Source: Gluconacetobacter sacchari
GTDB taxonomy: Bacteria; Pseudomonadota; Alphaproteobacteria; Acetobacterales; Acetobacteraceae
DNA: 64,000 bases
Reading direction: 5' to 3'
Assembly (NCBI RefSeq): GCF_014174255.1
Contig: NZ_JABEQJ010000023.1
Location: 1 to 64,000 of the forward strand
This document shows, piece after piece, positions 44,378 through 53,941 of the stretch (position 1 is the first letter of the stretch; each line of letters begins with the position of its first letter). The notes under the pieces are model-generated. The model was given only the letters and a program-made list of their open reading frames with translations, ran no database searches and had not been told where the DNA came from. The translations under genes and the position numbers were made by a program.

Positions 44378-45658
44378 GTGGAATGGGGGGCGTATGACGG
44401 TATGATGACGCCTCAATATGGATCGGGATATCCGTTCTTCATGTTCCTCGCCACCCTGCCCACCGGGCCGTCCATCGCGCTTGTCTCGCTGCTGGTCGGG
44501 TTTCTGTGCCGGGTTGCCCGCCAATATCATCCCGAGCCGACCCTGCGCCTGCTGGAGATCGGGACGTTTGCCGCGGCGGTGGGGATTCCGCTGGTGGTGA
44601 TGCGCCCGCAGGTGCCGGATGTCATTGCCGTACCGCTGGGCAATGGCCTCCTGCTCTTTGCGCTGGCCCTGTTCTGGCAGGCGACCGTCCGGCTGGACGG
44701 CAAGCGGCTGTCATGGCCCGGCCTGGCGGCCCCGGTCGTGATCTGGCTGGGCTTTTACACCCTGCCGCACTTCCGGCATTCGCTCGTCATGCGGGTGGAG
44801 ATCGCGATGGCCATGGCGATCGTGCTGGTGCTGCTGGCGCTGTACCAGTTGATCCGGCTTCCTCGCGCAACCCGCTCGCACCAGGTGCTGATCGGTGTCT
44901 GCGTGCTGCATGTCGTCAGTTGCATCGCCCGGGCGATCCTGGTGGGATCGCCGGTACTGGCATCCTGGCTGCCCGTCATGGCCGCGACCATTCCCTTCGA
45001 GATGCTGACCTATGTCGTGCTGTGGCCGGGGCTGATGCTGATGCTGGTCGCCGAACGGTCCATCCTCCAGGCGCGGGCGGCGGCTCTGCGCGACGACATG
45101 ACCGGCGTGCTGAACCGGCGGGGATTCTGGCAGATGGCGGAGACGGTGCCGCAGCGCGGGATCCTGCTGTTCGACATCGACCATTTCAAGCGGGTCAACG
45201 ATACGTTCGGTCATGCGACGGGTGACCGCGTGATCGCGCATTTCAGTACCGTGGCGACGGCGGTCCTGGGCACCGACGCGGTCTTCGGCCGGATCGGTGG
45301 CGAGGAGTTCGCCGCGGCGGTCAGCCTTCCGTCCCGTGACGCGCTGGGGGCGCTGGCCGAACGAGTGCGTGCCACCTTCGAGCGGGTGCCGCTGTCCGGC
45401 GATCTGCCGGCCACGGTCAGTATCGGCTATGCGGCCGCCACCATTCCCGACCGGCCTCTCGGCGAGCAGATGGCGCTGGCCGACACCGCCCTCTATCGCG
45501 CCAAGCAGCGGGGGCGCAATCGGGTGGAGGGGGCTGGTCCGGACGGGGCCGCCGGTATCGGCATGCTCCCCCGCATCCGCCGCAGGGACCTCCAAACCGG
45601 GGAAAGCCCCGCCGCAGGCCGCGACCCGACGAGCGCCGGGTCGGACCGCCAGCCCTGA
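44378..45658 (+). CDS. membrane-bound diguanylate cyclase (GGDEF)
   Basis: A 426-residue protein. About six hydrophobic helices occupy residues 20-230, and the GGDEF domain occupies 240-385: DDMTGVLNRRGFW, LLFDIDHFKRVNDTFGHATGD and the active-site GGEEF near 308. It should make cyclic di-GMP. The RxxD inhibitory site is not present (the position before GGEEF reads LGTDAVFGRI). The GTG at 44378 is listed; ATG 44402 is equally possible. A 30-residue polar tail follows the domain. Confidence 0.88.
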   Translation: MEWGAYDGMMTPQYGSGYPFFMFLATLPTGPSIALVSLLVGFLCRVARQYHPEPTLRLLEIGTFAAAVGIPLVVMRPQVPDVIAVPLGNGLLLFALALFWQATVRLDGKRLSWPGLAAPVVIWLGFYTLPHFRHSLVMRVEIAMAMAIVLVLLALYQLIRLPRATRSHQVLIGVCVLHVVSCIARAILVGSPVLASWLPVMAATIPFEMLTYVVLWPGLMLMLVAERSILQARAAALRDDMTGVLNRRGFWQMAETVPQRGILLFDIDHFKRVNDTFGHATGDRVIAHFSTVATAVLGTDAVFGRIGGEEFAAAVSLPSRDALGALAERVRATFERVPLSGDLPATVSIGYAAATIPDRPLGEQMALADTALYRAKQRGRNRVEGAGPDGAAGIGMLPRIRRRDLQTGESPAAGRDPTSAGSDRQP

Positions 45659-45681
45659 CCTGTCCGCGATCGCGGGTCAGG
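45654..45681. terminator. hairpin at the end of the GGDEF gene
   Basis: CCTGACC (45654-45660) pairs with GGTCAGG (45675-45681), with an inner self-complementary CGCGATCGCG. It spans the stop codon. There is no T tract, so intrinsic termination is only possible, not sure. Confidence 0.35.
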
Positions 45682-46017
45682 CCGCGTATGGGAAGAACGA
45701 TTTCATAACAGTCGTTTAGCGGGAGAATGGCGGGCGCACAGCGCCCGGACGGCAAAATTTTTTCGTTAAGATGTGTGACGAATTGGATCGTCCGTGGCGC
45801 ACGGACGTTCCTTGTTCCGAGATTGCCGCCGATCGGTCCTTCTCGGAGTGAGGAATGACGTGCGGCACCTGTCCATCATCGGTCGGCCTTTTTTTGGGCA
45901 TTATGGACTGATATCGCTTGATGAGCGGCTTCCGGAAGGAAGCGCGATGCGTTTTCGGCATGGTATGTAGAAAAACTAAATAATAAATAATATTAATGAT
46001 TTTCTGAGGAGGTGGAA
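45682..46017. promoter_or_regulatory. gap with AT-rich leader of the glycan operon
   Basis: No gene supported. An 81-codon minus frame (45716-45961) shows no family features. The last 45 bases (about 45965-46005) are strikingly A/T-rich against the high-GC background and run straight into AGGAGG (46007-46012). This is the probable promoter and leader of the plus-strand glycosyltransferase operon. Confidence 0.45.
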
Positions 46018-46020
46018 TTG

Positions 46021-46938
46021 TTGTCGAATATGGAGGGTGAAGGGAGAGTTTCTGTTGTCATTCCGTTATATAATCATTCTTCATATATCGAATGCGCTCT
46101 TGAGAGCGTCATAGAGCAGGGGAATATTGTCAGGGAAGTCATTGTTATCGATGATGGGTCGCAAGATGACTCATTGCAGATTGCGAGGCAGTTCGCAGCC
46201 GGGCATTCGCGGATCCGGATTGCCGGCCAGACGAATTGCGGGGCCGCCGTGACCTTGAATCGCGGGGTGCGGGCGGCGACCGCCGAATATGTGGCCATCC
46301 TGAATTCCGATGATGTCTGGGCGCCGAACCGGCTCGATCACCTCGTCAGGGCGCTGGACCGGGATGCCGGGCTGGATCTCGTGGCCAGCGGACTATCATT
46401 CGTCAATGACGAGGGCGTTGCGATCCGCAATGCCTGGTATGAGGAGGGACTGGACAGTTTCATCGCGCGCCGCGACCCCGGACTGGCGCTGATGGATGCC
46501 AATGTCCTGATGACGACATCGAATTTCGTCGCCAGGCGCAGGGTATTCGACGAACTCGGCGGTTTTGCGGACCTGCGATATGCTCATGACATGGATTTCG
46601 GCCTGCGGCTGGCGCTCAACCGCCGCCGGATCGGTTTTATCGACAGGGAGCTTCTGTCTTATCGGGTGCATGAGACCAACACGATCAAGGAAAACCATGC
46701 CGGTGTGCGCGTCGACTGGGCTATGGTGGCGTCCTTCTTTCTCTGGGGCCTGTCGCATGACGAGGCCGCGAATGGCGCCCGGGTTCAGCAGGCCTGGCAG
46801 ATCCTGGAGAAGCATGGCCTGACCCGCGCCGCGCAGGCATGCATCGCCTATTTCGATGCCAATCCCTCCGGCTCGCTGGCCACCAACGGCCTGCCGGCCG
46901 ACGCGGACATGAAGTCCAAGCTGCTGCTGGCAGTGTGA
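46021..46938 (+). CDS. glycosyltransferase family 2
   Basis: A protein of about 305 residues with the GT-A fold: VSVVIPLYNHSSYIECALES, VIDDGSQDDS (nucleotide-sugar binding) and AILNSDDVW (metal-binding DxD-like). It adds a sugar to a surface glycan. The best Shine-Dalgarno AGGAGG (46007-46012) favours a TTG start at 46021 (or 46018) over ATG 46030, which lies 17 bases away. Its stop overlaps the next gene's ATG (TGATG). Sugar donor unknown. Confidence 0.85.
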   Translation: MSNMEGEGRVSVVIPLYNHSSYIECALESVIEQGNIVREVIVIDDGSQDDSLQIARQFAAGHSRIRIAGQTNCGAAVTLNRGVRAATAEYVAILNSDDVWAPNRLDHLVRALDRDAGLDLVASGLSFVNDEGVAIRNAWYEEGLDSFIARRDPGLALMDANVLMTTSNFVARRRVFDELGGFADLRYAHDMDFGLRLALNRRRIGFIDRELLSYRVHETNTIKENHAGVRVDWAMVASFFLWGLSHDEAANGARVQQAWQILEKHGLTRAAQACIAYFDANPSGSLATNGLPADADMKSKLLLAV

Positions 46939-48158
46939 TGAAGCTCCTCTTTATCAGCAATCTTTTCCCCCCCAACCAGATCGGCGGCTATGAGGTGCTC
47001 TGTGCCCGTGTCGCCGGGGCGATGGCACAGCGTGGCCATGAGGTGCGTGTCCTGACAAGCTGCTATGGCGGCAGGATATCCGACCATGAGGGAATGCGTG
47101 TGGCCCAGGGGCTGCGGCTGCTCTGTGGCGACACCATCTACCAGTCCTTCGCCAAAGGGGAACTGCGCCGGCAGGTCATTTCGGACGACAATGCGATCGT
47201 CACGCGTGAACTGGTGGAACGTTTGCGCCCCGACGTCGTTTTCGCCTGGAACCTTTATGGATTGCATAAAGATTATTTCCATATGATCGAGCGTCTTGGC
47301 GTGCCCGCCGTCTGCATGCTGACCGACAACTGGCTGGCTGAAATGATGGCGCCGGCGTTTATCGGCACCTATTTCGAGCGCCATATCTATGGCGATCGGC
47401 CGGGTGGAGGGCTGGTGCCGGCCGAGACCATTCACAAGATGGAGGTTGCGGCGATCTTCGGTGCCCGCTCGATGCAGGCTCTCCATGAAGCCGCCGGGCT
47501 GGGCTTTCGCGACGCTACCGTCATCCATAATGGCGTCGATCTGACGGATGTGCTGGCCCGGACGCGCAAACCCCGCCGGGAACTGGGGGAGGGACCCGTC
47601 CGGCTGCTGTTCGCCGGCCGTCTCGTCCGGCTGAAGGGGGTGCATACCGCGATCGAGGCGCTGGGCGAACTCGACCGGCGTTCCGGCGCCGACCGGCGAT
47701 CCTTCTCGCTGACGATCGTGGGCGACGACACGGATGCGGTGTATCTCGCCCATCTGATGTCCCTGGTTGCCCGGCTGGGGCTGGCGGAGAAGGTGACGTT
47801 CCTGCCGCCGGTGGCCGAGGCTGACCTTGGCGACCTGTTCGATCGGCACGATCTCTATCTTTTCCCGTCGTTGTACGAGCCGTTCTCGCTGACGCTGATC
47901 CATGCCATGGCAACGGGAATCCCGACCATCGCCTCCGCTGTCGGAGGGAATGTCGAGATCGTGGAGGACAGGCGTACCGGCCTGATCTTCGCGCCGGGAA
48001 ATGCCACCGATCTGGCGGCCATGATCGCGTTCCTGGCGGAAGACGGGGAACTGCGCGAGCGGATATCGCAGGCCGCGCGGGATGCCGCGGCGCAGTTCAC
48101 CACCACACGGATGGTCGAGCAGATGGAAGCCTATCTCGCCCGGCAGATCATGCGATGA
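46938..48158 (+). CDS. glycosyltransferase family 4 (GT-B)
   Basis: A 406-residue GT-B enzyme. The N-terminal acceptor domain begins LLFISNLFPPNQIGGYEVL; the C-terminal domain has LLFAGRLVRLKGVHTAIEAL and the E-x7-E region EPFSLTLIHAMATGIPTIAS. This is the retaining GT4 pattern of exopolysaccharide and O-antigen assembly. ATG 46938 overlaps the previous stop; its own stop overlaps the epimerase ATG at 48155. Confidence 0.9.
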   Translation: MKLLFISNLFPPNQIGGYEVLCARVAGAMAQRGHEVRVLTSCYGGRISDHEGMRVAQGLRLLCGDTIYQSFAKGELRRQVISDDNAIVTRELVERLRPDVVFAWNLYGLHKDYFHMIERLGVPAVCMLTDNWLAEMMAPAFIGTYFERHIYGDRPGGGLVPAETIHKMEVAAIFGARSMQALHEAAGLGFRDATVIHNGVDLTDVLARTRKPRRELGEGPVRLLFAGRLVRLKGVHTAIEALGELDRRSGADRRSFSLTIVGDDTDAVYLAHLMSLVARLGLAEKVTFLPPVAEADLGDLFDRHDLYLFPSLYEPFSLTLIHAMATGIPTIASAVGGNVEIVEDRRTGLIFAPGNATDLAAMIAFLAEDGELRERISQAARDAAAQFTTTRMVEQMEAYLARQIMR

Positions 48159-49123
48159 CGGCCCTGCCGATGGCCGGCCGGACCTGCCTGGTCCTTGGTG
48201 CCGGCGGATTTATCGGCCAGGCGCTTGTCGACCGGCTGGTGGAGGAGGGGGGGCTTGTCCGTGCCTATGGGCGGCCGCCCCGGCTGCGCGATGCCGATCC
48301 GCATCTCGACTGGCGGGGCTATGAGTTTTCCGACGAATCCGCTCTGGCCCGTGCCGTCGACGGCTGCGATTACGTTTTCCACCTGATCGGCGGCACGCTG
48401 CCCGAAAGCGCGAACCGGAATCCGGAAGCCGAGATCCTGGGCAGCGTCAACCGCACGATCCATCTGCTCGATCTGTGCAGGACAGCGGGCGTCCGAAAGC
48501 TTGTGTTCGCATCGTCGGGAGGTACCGTCTACGGTATTCCGAAACATGTTCCGATCCGGGAGACCATGGAGACGTTTCCGATCTCGGCCTATGGCATCGC
48601 CAAGCTGACCATCGAGAAATTCCTCTATCTCTATGAATATCTCCACGGGCTGAACTCGGTGGCCCTGCGGATTGCCAATCCGTTCGGTCCCTATCAGGAT
48701 CCCGGCAAGAAGCAGGGGATCATTGCCGCCGCGATTGCCAGCATCTTCGCTGACCGGCCCGTCGAGATATGGGGGGACGGAACGGTCGTGCGTGACTTCA
48801 TCTATATCGACGACGTGATATCGGCCTTTATCGCCGCCGCCGTTTACGATGGCCCCGAGCGGATTTTCAATATCGGGTCCGGTATCGGCCGTAGCATCAA
48901 CGATGTCGTCGCCTCGGTCGGGCGGGCGATGGGCGTGGAGGCGCCGCGCAGGATCTATCGGCAGGGACGGGCAAGCGACGTGCCGGTCAATGTGCTCGAT
49001 ATCGCGCTGGCCCGCCGGGAACTGGCATGGGCGCCGACGGCAGACTGGGCCGGATCGCTGCGGGTCACGGCCGAGCGCCTGAAGGCCTTGCAGGCGCCGC
49101 AGCCGTCGATTCGACCCATATAA
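48155..49123 (+). CDS. NAD-dependent nucleotide-sugar epimerase/dehydratase
   Basis: A 322-residue extended SDR: cofactor loop LVLGAGGFIGQALVDRL, Ser in FASSGGTVYG, and catalytic YGIAK near residue 149, then VRDFIYIDDVISAF. It resembles UDP-glucose 4-epimerase-type enzymes and would supply a nucleotide sugar to the glycosyltransferases around it. It is joined to the GT4 gene by ATGA. Confidence 0.88.
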   Translation: MTALPMAGRTCLVLGAGGFIGQALVDRLVEEGGLVRAYGRPPRLRDADPHLDWRGYEFSDESALARAVDGCDYVFHLIGGTLPESANRNPEAEILGSVNRTIHLLDLCRTAGVRKLVFASSGGTVYGIPKHVPIRETMETFPISAYGIAKLTIEKFLYLYEYLHGLNSVALRIANPFGPYQDPGKKQGIIAAAIASIFADRPVEIWGDGTVVRDFIYIDDVISAFIAAAVYDGPERIFNIGSGIGRSINDVVASVGRAMGVEAPRRIYRQGRASDVPVNVLDIALARRELAWAPTADWAGSLRVTAERLKALQAPQPSIRPI

Positions 49124-49138
49124 GGAACGTTATCCGCC

Positions 49139-52000
49139 GTGTCCGATTCGAATCAGATTGAGACGATCTTTCAGGCGTTGCTGGGCCGCGCGCCGTTGCC
49201 GCATGAGGTGCAGGCCTATGAAAGCCTGCAGGAGTCGCCGCAGGTTCTCGGTCTTCGGCTGATGGAATCACGGGAATTTCGCCGGCGCGCGGTGCTGGGC
49301 GCGTTTTCGGCGGGAGCGACGCAGTGGGTCTGTGCGGAAATCCGCGACGGACTCAGGATCTGGGCTGACCTGATGGATGTCGGCGTGTCCGCCGGAGCGA
49401 TCGCCGATAATTGGGAGCCAGCGGAAACCGCCTTCATTCTCTCCATCCTGCGAAAGGGCGGCACATTCATCGATATCGGCGCGCATATCGGCTGGTTTAC
49501 CATCCTTGGCGCCCATAAGGTCGGGCCGGAAGGCCGGGTCTATGCGTTCGAACCTCGTCCGGCGATTTTCGAACGGCTGCGGGCGTCCGTCGAAGCGAAT
49601 GGCTTTCAGGATCGCTGCATCCTGCATTGCGCGGCGCTGTCGGACACCGCCGGTACCGTCAGCATGGCGACCTTCAGTCGCGAGTTCAATTCGGGCCATG
49701 CCGTCATGGTCTCCGGCACGATTCCCGAAGATGCCAGTCTGGTCGAGGATATCCCGACCATCGTGCTCGACGGGCTGGCATGGGACCGTCGGATCGACCT
49801 GATCAAGATCGATGTCGAAGGTGCCGAGGCCCTGGTGCTGCGCGGGGGGCGGGCCCTGCTGCTGCGGGATCGGCCGATCATCGTCAGCGAGTTCTTTCCG
49901 ATGTGGCTGCGAAAGGTCAGCCTCGTTTCGCCCGATGAATTCATGACCTTTCTGAAGGGGCTGGGATACCGGGTGTTCGAGCTGGCCTCTCACGGGATCG
50001 GCCGCGAGATTCATGCGCTGGAACGCAATCGATCGTTCGATGAGGATTATTACACGAATATCGTCGCGCTGACCGACGCGCATATCGACCAGTACCTCCT
50101 GCGTCCACTTGACGGACGTGTGCAGGCTTATGAGGCGGCCTTGGCGCGCCTGGAGGGGGAGGCCCATGCGCATGAGGCCGAACTGGCGCGGCTGCGGGCC
50201 GAGCGCACCGCGGAACAGGCGGCCCATGAGGCGGAAGCCCGCGCGCATGAAGCCGAGCTGGTGCGCCTGCGGGCCGAGTGTGCCGCCGAACGGGTGGTTC
50301 GTGAGGGGGAGGCCCGCGTGCATGAAGCGGCCCTGGCGCAATTGCGGGCCGGGCAGGACGCGGAAAGAGCGGGGCGGGAGACGATTCTGGAGGGCCTGAA
50401 GGCGGAACTGGCCGCGGAAAAGGCAGCCTATGCGCGACAGGCGGAGACGCTGGCCCAGCGTGAGGCGGAACTTCAGGGCCTGCAAGGCAGGACGGAGAAT
50501 CGGGTCCAGCAGATCGCGCGCGAAAACAGCGCCCTGATGGCCCAGTTGCGAACCTTGCATGAGCAGAAGGCGGCCCTGGCGGCGCAGAGCGAGGCCTTGC
50601 AGGCGAGCAATATCTGGCGGGCCTGCATGGTGCTGATGCGCGTGGGGCGGCGGGTGCCCGCGCCAGTGCGCAAGCTGTCGGTCCGGAGCGCGAAGCTTGG
50701 GTGGTGGAGCGCGACGGGGCAGTTGCCCCAGCGTTGGCGGGCGTGGCAGCAGATCAGGCGGCGCGGCGGACTGACGGTGGTGGCGCCCCAACCGGCGCTG
50801 CCGGCCCCGGTCGCGGACCCGGCTGGCGAACTGGCCCGGTGGGCGGGGCGCCGGGGGCCGGTGGCCCTGATCGTGGATGATCGCTGGCCGGAGCCCGACC
50901 GGGATTCCGGCTCGCTGGATGCGGTCAATCTGATCCGCAACCTGATCTCCATGGGGTTTGAGGTTGTCTTTGGGGTGGCCAGCGACCTGATTCAGGACGA
51001 GCGGTATCGTGACGGACTGGCCGCCCTGGGGGTCAGGCTGGTGCCGCAGAATGGTTCGGCCCAGGTCCAGCGCTATATCGAGGAGAATCGGGATGTCTTT
51101 ACGCTGGTCATCCTCGTGCGGTTCAATTGTGGCGGTGCGCTGTTCGAACTGGTCCGCTACAATTGTCCCGACGCCAGGATCATCTTCAATACCGTCGATC
51201 TGTATTTCCTGCGGGAGCAGCGCGCGGCACTGTTGAGCGGCGACCGGGATGCGCTGGAACAGGCCGGCAGGACGCGCGACCGTGAGGAATGGCTGGTCGG
51301 GCACGCCGACCTGACCATTGTCGTCTCGGAGACCGAGAAGGAGATCCTCTCGACCGCGGTTCCGCGCGCGCCGGTCCTGCTTCAGCCTCTTGTCCGCGAT
51401 ATCGTGCCGCCCGCCGCGCCCTTTTCAGCGCGACGGGGAGTCGGATTCGTGGGCGGGTTCGCCCACCAGCCGAACCTGGATGCCATCCGCTGGTTTCTGG
51501 CTGAAATCTGGCCCCTTGTTCGACGGCAATGTCCTGACCTGACCTTTTCGATCGTGGGCAGCCATCTTCCGGACGGTATCGCCAGGCCGGAAGACGGCGT
51601 GACCTATCTCGGGCCGATCGACGACCTGCATGCGTGGTTCGAGACCTTGCGTGCCTCGGTGGCGCCGTTGCGTTTCGGTGCCGGTGCGAAGGGCAAGGTG
51701 GCTTCCAGCCTCGCCAGCGGATTGCCCTGTGTCCTGTCGACCGTCGCCGCCGAAGGCATGAACCTGGTCGACGGCGAAAATGTTCTGATCGCGGATACGC
51801 CGGAAATGTTCGCCGACAGGGTCGTCGCGCTCGCCTCTGACGAGGGATTGTGGCAGCGGATGTCGGCCGCGGCGCTCGACATGGCCCGGCAGCAATTCTC
51901 CCATCAGGCCAATCGGCGAGGCCTGCATGAAGCGTTGATCAAAATGGGCGTTCCGGTGCCGGATGTCTTTCCGGGGTCAGATGTTATCCAGCCGGGTTGA
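49139..52000 (+). CDS. FkbM methyltransferase / coiled-coil / glycosyltransferase fusion
   Basis: A 953-residue fusion starting at GTG 49139. Residues 1-60 resemble a DUF4214-like module (IETIFQALLGRAPLPHEV). Residues 95-300 are a FkbM-type methyltransferase (GGTFIDIGAHIGWFT, VYAFEPRP, IDLIKIDVEGAEALVLRG). Residues 320-490 form a long coiled coil with three 25-residue repeats. Residues 570-950 are a GT-B glycosyltransferase (VGFVGGFAHQPNLDAIRWF, GAKGKVASSLASGLPCVLS). It probably methylates and extends the same surface glycan. Its 3' end overlaps the convergent gene by 24 bases. Confidence 0.85.
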   Translation: MSDSNQIETIFQALLGRAPLPHEVQAYESLQESPQVLGLRLMESREFRRRAVLGAFSAGATQWVCAEIRDGLRIWADLMDVGVSAGAIADNWEPAETAFILSILRKGGTFIDIGAHIGWFTILGAHKVGPEGRVYAFEPRPAIFERLRASVEANGFQDRCILHCAALSDTAGTVSMATFSREFNSGHAVMVSGTIPEDASLVEDIPTIVLDGLAWDRRIDLIKIDVEGAEALVLRGGRALLLRDRPIIVSEFFPMWLRKVSLVSPDEFMTFLKGLGYRVFELASHGIGREIHALERNRSFDEDYYTNIVALTDAHIDQYLLRPLDGRVQAYEAALARLEGEAHAHEAELARLRAERTAEQAAHEAEARAHEAELVRLRAECAAERVVREGEARVHEAALAQLRAGQDAERAGRETILEGLKAELAAEKAAYARQAETLAQREAELQGLQGRTENRVQQIARENSALMAQLRTLHEQKAALAAQSEALQASNIWRACMVLMRVGRRVPAPVRKLSVRSAKLGWWSATGQLPQRWRAWQQIRRRGGLTVVAPQPALPAPVADPAGELARWAGRRGPVALIVDDRWPEPDRDSGSLDAVNLIRNLISMGFEVVFGVASDLIQDERYRDGLAALGVRLVPQNGSAQVQRYIEENRDVFTLVILVRFNCGGALFELVRYNCPDARIIFNTVDLYFLREQRAALLSGDRDALEQAGRTRDREEWLVGHADLTIVVSETEKEILSTAVPRAPVLLQPLVRDIVPPAAPFSARRGVGFVGGFAHQPNLDAIRWFLAEIWPLVRRQCPDLTFSIVGSHLPDGIARPEDGVTYLGPIDDLHAWFETLRASVAPLRFGAGAKGKVASSLASGLPCVLSTVAAEGMNLVDGENVLIADTPEMFADRVVALASDEGLWQRMSAAALDMARQQFSHQANRRGLHEALIKMGVPVPDVFPGSDVIQPG
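50162..50380 (+). repeat. three tandem 75-bp coding repeats in the coiled coil
   Basis: Units at about 50162-50236, 50237-50311 and 50312-50380 encode variants of HEAELARLRAERTAE (25 residues per unit). They form the spacer between the methyltransferase and glycosyltransferase modules. The last unit is shorter and more diverged. Confidence 0.75.
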
Positions 52001-53917
52001 CGGTCGGGGCGCTGTGCGATGGCGCCGGTCATGCCGGGGAGGGGTCGCGAGGGAAAAATTCGCGTTCTTCAATGTATAATTCGGGTTGTAATAGGGATCG
52101 TTCAATAGAGCGTCCCCCCAGCGCGCGATCATGAAATCTTCCTCGCGCCGAAAACGTTCGGCATTGCTGCCGGACTGGTCGGGGCCGCGCGACGCGCTTT
52201 CATGATGATAGAGTTCCGCAAACGGCGTCCAGACGATGCGAAGCCCCAGGGCGCGGATTTTGAGGCATAGATCGACATCGTTGAAAGCGACGGCGAGGTT
52301 GATGTCGTCCATTCCGCCCACCTGCCGCCAGACGTCGCGCCGCAATGCGAGGCAGGCGGCCGTGACCGCGCTGGCGCTGCGCAGCAGGCCCAGGACTCCG
52401 AACGGGCCGTAATCGTCCCGCCGCGCGCCGGTCAGAATATGGCCGCCGATCCGCCCGACGCCCAGCGCCGTGCCCCCATGCTGTAGCCGGCCATTCGGAT
52501 AGAGCAGGCGGCACCCCACCGCGCCGACATCGGGCCTGACGGCGTGCGATACCATCTCGCGCAGCCAGCCGCTTTCGATGACTTCGATATCATTGTTGAG
52601 CAGAAGGAGGATTTCACCCCGTGCCTCGGCGGCGACCCGATTCGTGATCCGCGCGAAATTGAACGGGCCGGGCTGGGGGATGACCCGCACGCGTGGATCG
52701 GACTGCACGTGTTTGAGCAATGCGCGCGCGTCCGGTTCGGTACTGTCATTGTCGGCGATCAGGACTTCGATGGCCGGGTAGTCCGTCCGTTTCAGCACGC
52801 CATCGAGGCAGACGCGCAGCAGGTCCGCCCGGTTGCGGGTGGGGATCAGGATCGAAACCAGTGGCGCGGGATCCGGCACCGGAAAGACGATCCGGTGATG
52901 GATGCCGGCGGCGGGGAGAATGGCGGCCTCGACCCCGCGGGCCGCCAGGTGCCCGGCGATGGCCGTGCGCGCCGCGGCGATGCATCGGGCCATGGCGGAC
53001 TGGGAAAAGGACCGCCGGCTTGTCTGCTGGCGCCAGTGATACAGTATGCGTGGGATATGGCGCACGGCATTCGGCCCGCAGGCGCCGGTCGCGCGGAGGG
53101 CCAGGTCATGGTCCTGCGAGCCTTCCAGCCCTTCACGGAAACCGTTGAGCGAGAGGATGAGATCGCGCCGGTAGGCCGTGAGATGGCTGAGAAGATTCTG
53201 GCCCAGCAGCAGGTCGGGGTCGAAATCCGGCTTGAAATAGGGATTGTAGCGGCGATCGCGGTCGTCGATCTTGTCTTCGTCGGTATAGATGACCTGTGCG
53301 TCCGGGTGTGCGACGATTTCGGCGGCCAGTTCGTAGAGCGCGTCTGGCGGCAGCAGGTCGTCGTGATCCATCAGGACGACCCATTCTCCGGTCGCCAGGT
53401 CGAGCGCGGAGTTGGACGCCGCCGAAATATGGCCGCGTACCGGGCGGTGGATGACGCGGACGCGCGGGTCGGCCGCCGCGGCCTCGTCGAGGATGCGCGC
53501 GACATGCGTGGCCGACGAGGCGTCGTCGGCCACGCAGAGTTCCCATTCCTCATAGATCTGGCCCTGGAGCGACGCGATCGCCGCCCGCAGGTAGCGCTCG
53601 GGCGTCTCGTAGGTCGCCATGACGACCGACAGCAGCGGACGGCGCGGGAAGCGGGTGATGTCGGCGCGGATGGCGACTTCATCCTGCGCCGTGAGGGTGT
53701 CGTGCCGGGCTATCCAGTCTTCGTAGTCATGCCGGGGAATGTGCGCGGCATGGAACGAGACGAGCGACGGGAAGACACGCTGTGCGATGGGTCGGAGCGC
53801 CCTCCTGATGGCCGGGTGCTTCCGCAGGAAGCGATATGCGGCGCCCGCGGTCCGGGAGAGCCGGTCGGCGGCCATCCTGCGGAGTGCTGGTGGCGCCCGG
53901 AGGGCGGACAGGGTCAT
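51977..53917 (-). CDS. bifunctional glycosyltransferase with two GT2 domains
   Basis: A 646-residue protein. The first GT2 domain (about residues 90-320) has LLSVVMATYETPERYLRAAI, VADDASS and VLMDHDDLLPPDALY. The second (350-620) has LVSILIPTRNRADLLRVCL, VLIADNDST and LLLLNNDIEVI. Such tandem enzymes alternate two sugar additions in O-antigen or rhamnan chains. It is last in the minus operon, 24 bases after the ABC ATPase gene. Its 3' end overlaps the convergent fusion gene. Confidence 0.88.
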   Translation of the reverse strand: MTLSALRAPPALRRMAADRLSRTAGAAYRFLRKHPAIRRALRPIAQRVFPSLVSFHAAHIPRHDYEDWIARHDTLTAQDEVAIRADITRFPRRPLLSVVMATYETPERYLRAAIASLQGQIYEEWELCVADDASSATHVARILDEAAAADPRVRVIHRPVRGHISAASNSALDLATGEWVVLMDHDDLLPPDALYELAAEIVAHPDAQVIYTDEDKIDDRDRRYNPYFKPDFDPDLLLGQNLLSHLTAYRRDLILSLNGFREGLEGSQDHDLALRATGACGPNAVRHIPRILYHWRQQTSRRSFSQSAMARCIAAARTAIAGHLAARGVEAAILPAAGIHHRIVFPVPDPAPLVSILIPTRNRADLLRVCLDGVLKRTDYPAIEVLIADNDSTEPDARALLKHVQSDPRVRVIPQPGPFNFARITNRVAAEARGEILLLLNNDIEVIESGWLREMVSHAVRPDVGAVGCRLLYPNGRLQHGGTALGVGRIGGHILTGARRDDYGPFGVLGLLRSASAVTAACLALRRDVWRQVGGMDDINLAVAFNDVDLCLKIRALGLRIVWTPFAELYHHESASRGPDQSGSNAERFRREEDFMIARWGDALLNDPYYNPNYTLKNANFSLATPPRHDRRHRTAPRPSTRLDNI

Positions 53918-53941
53918 GGAGCGGCCTTTTCCTGGTGCGTC

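Noticed and set aside
45716-45961. 81-codon minus frame
   Set aside because: No ribosome binding site, no motif, and it lies in a likely promoter region.
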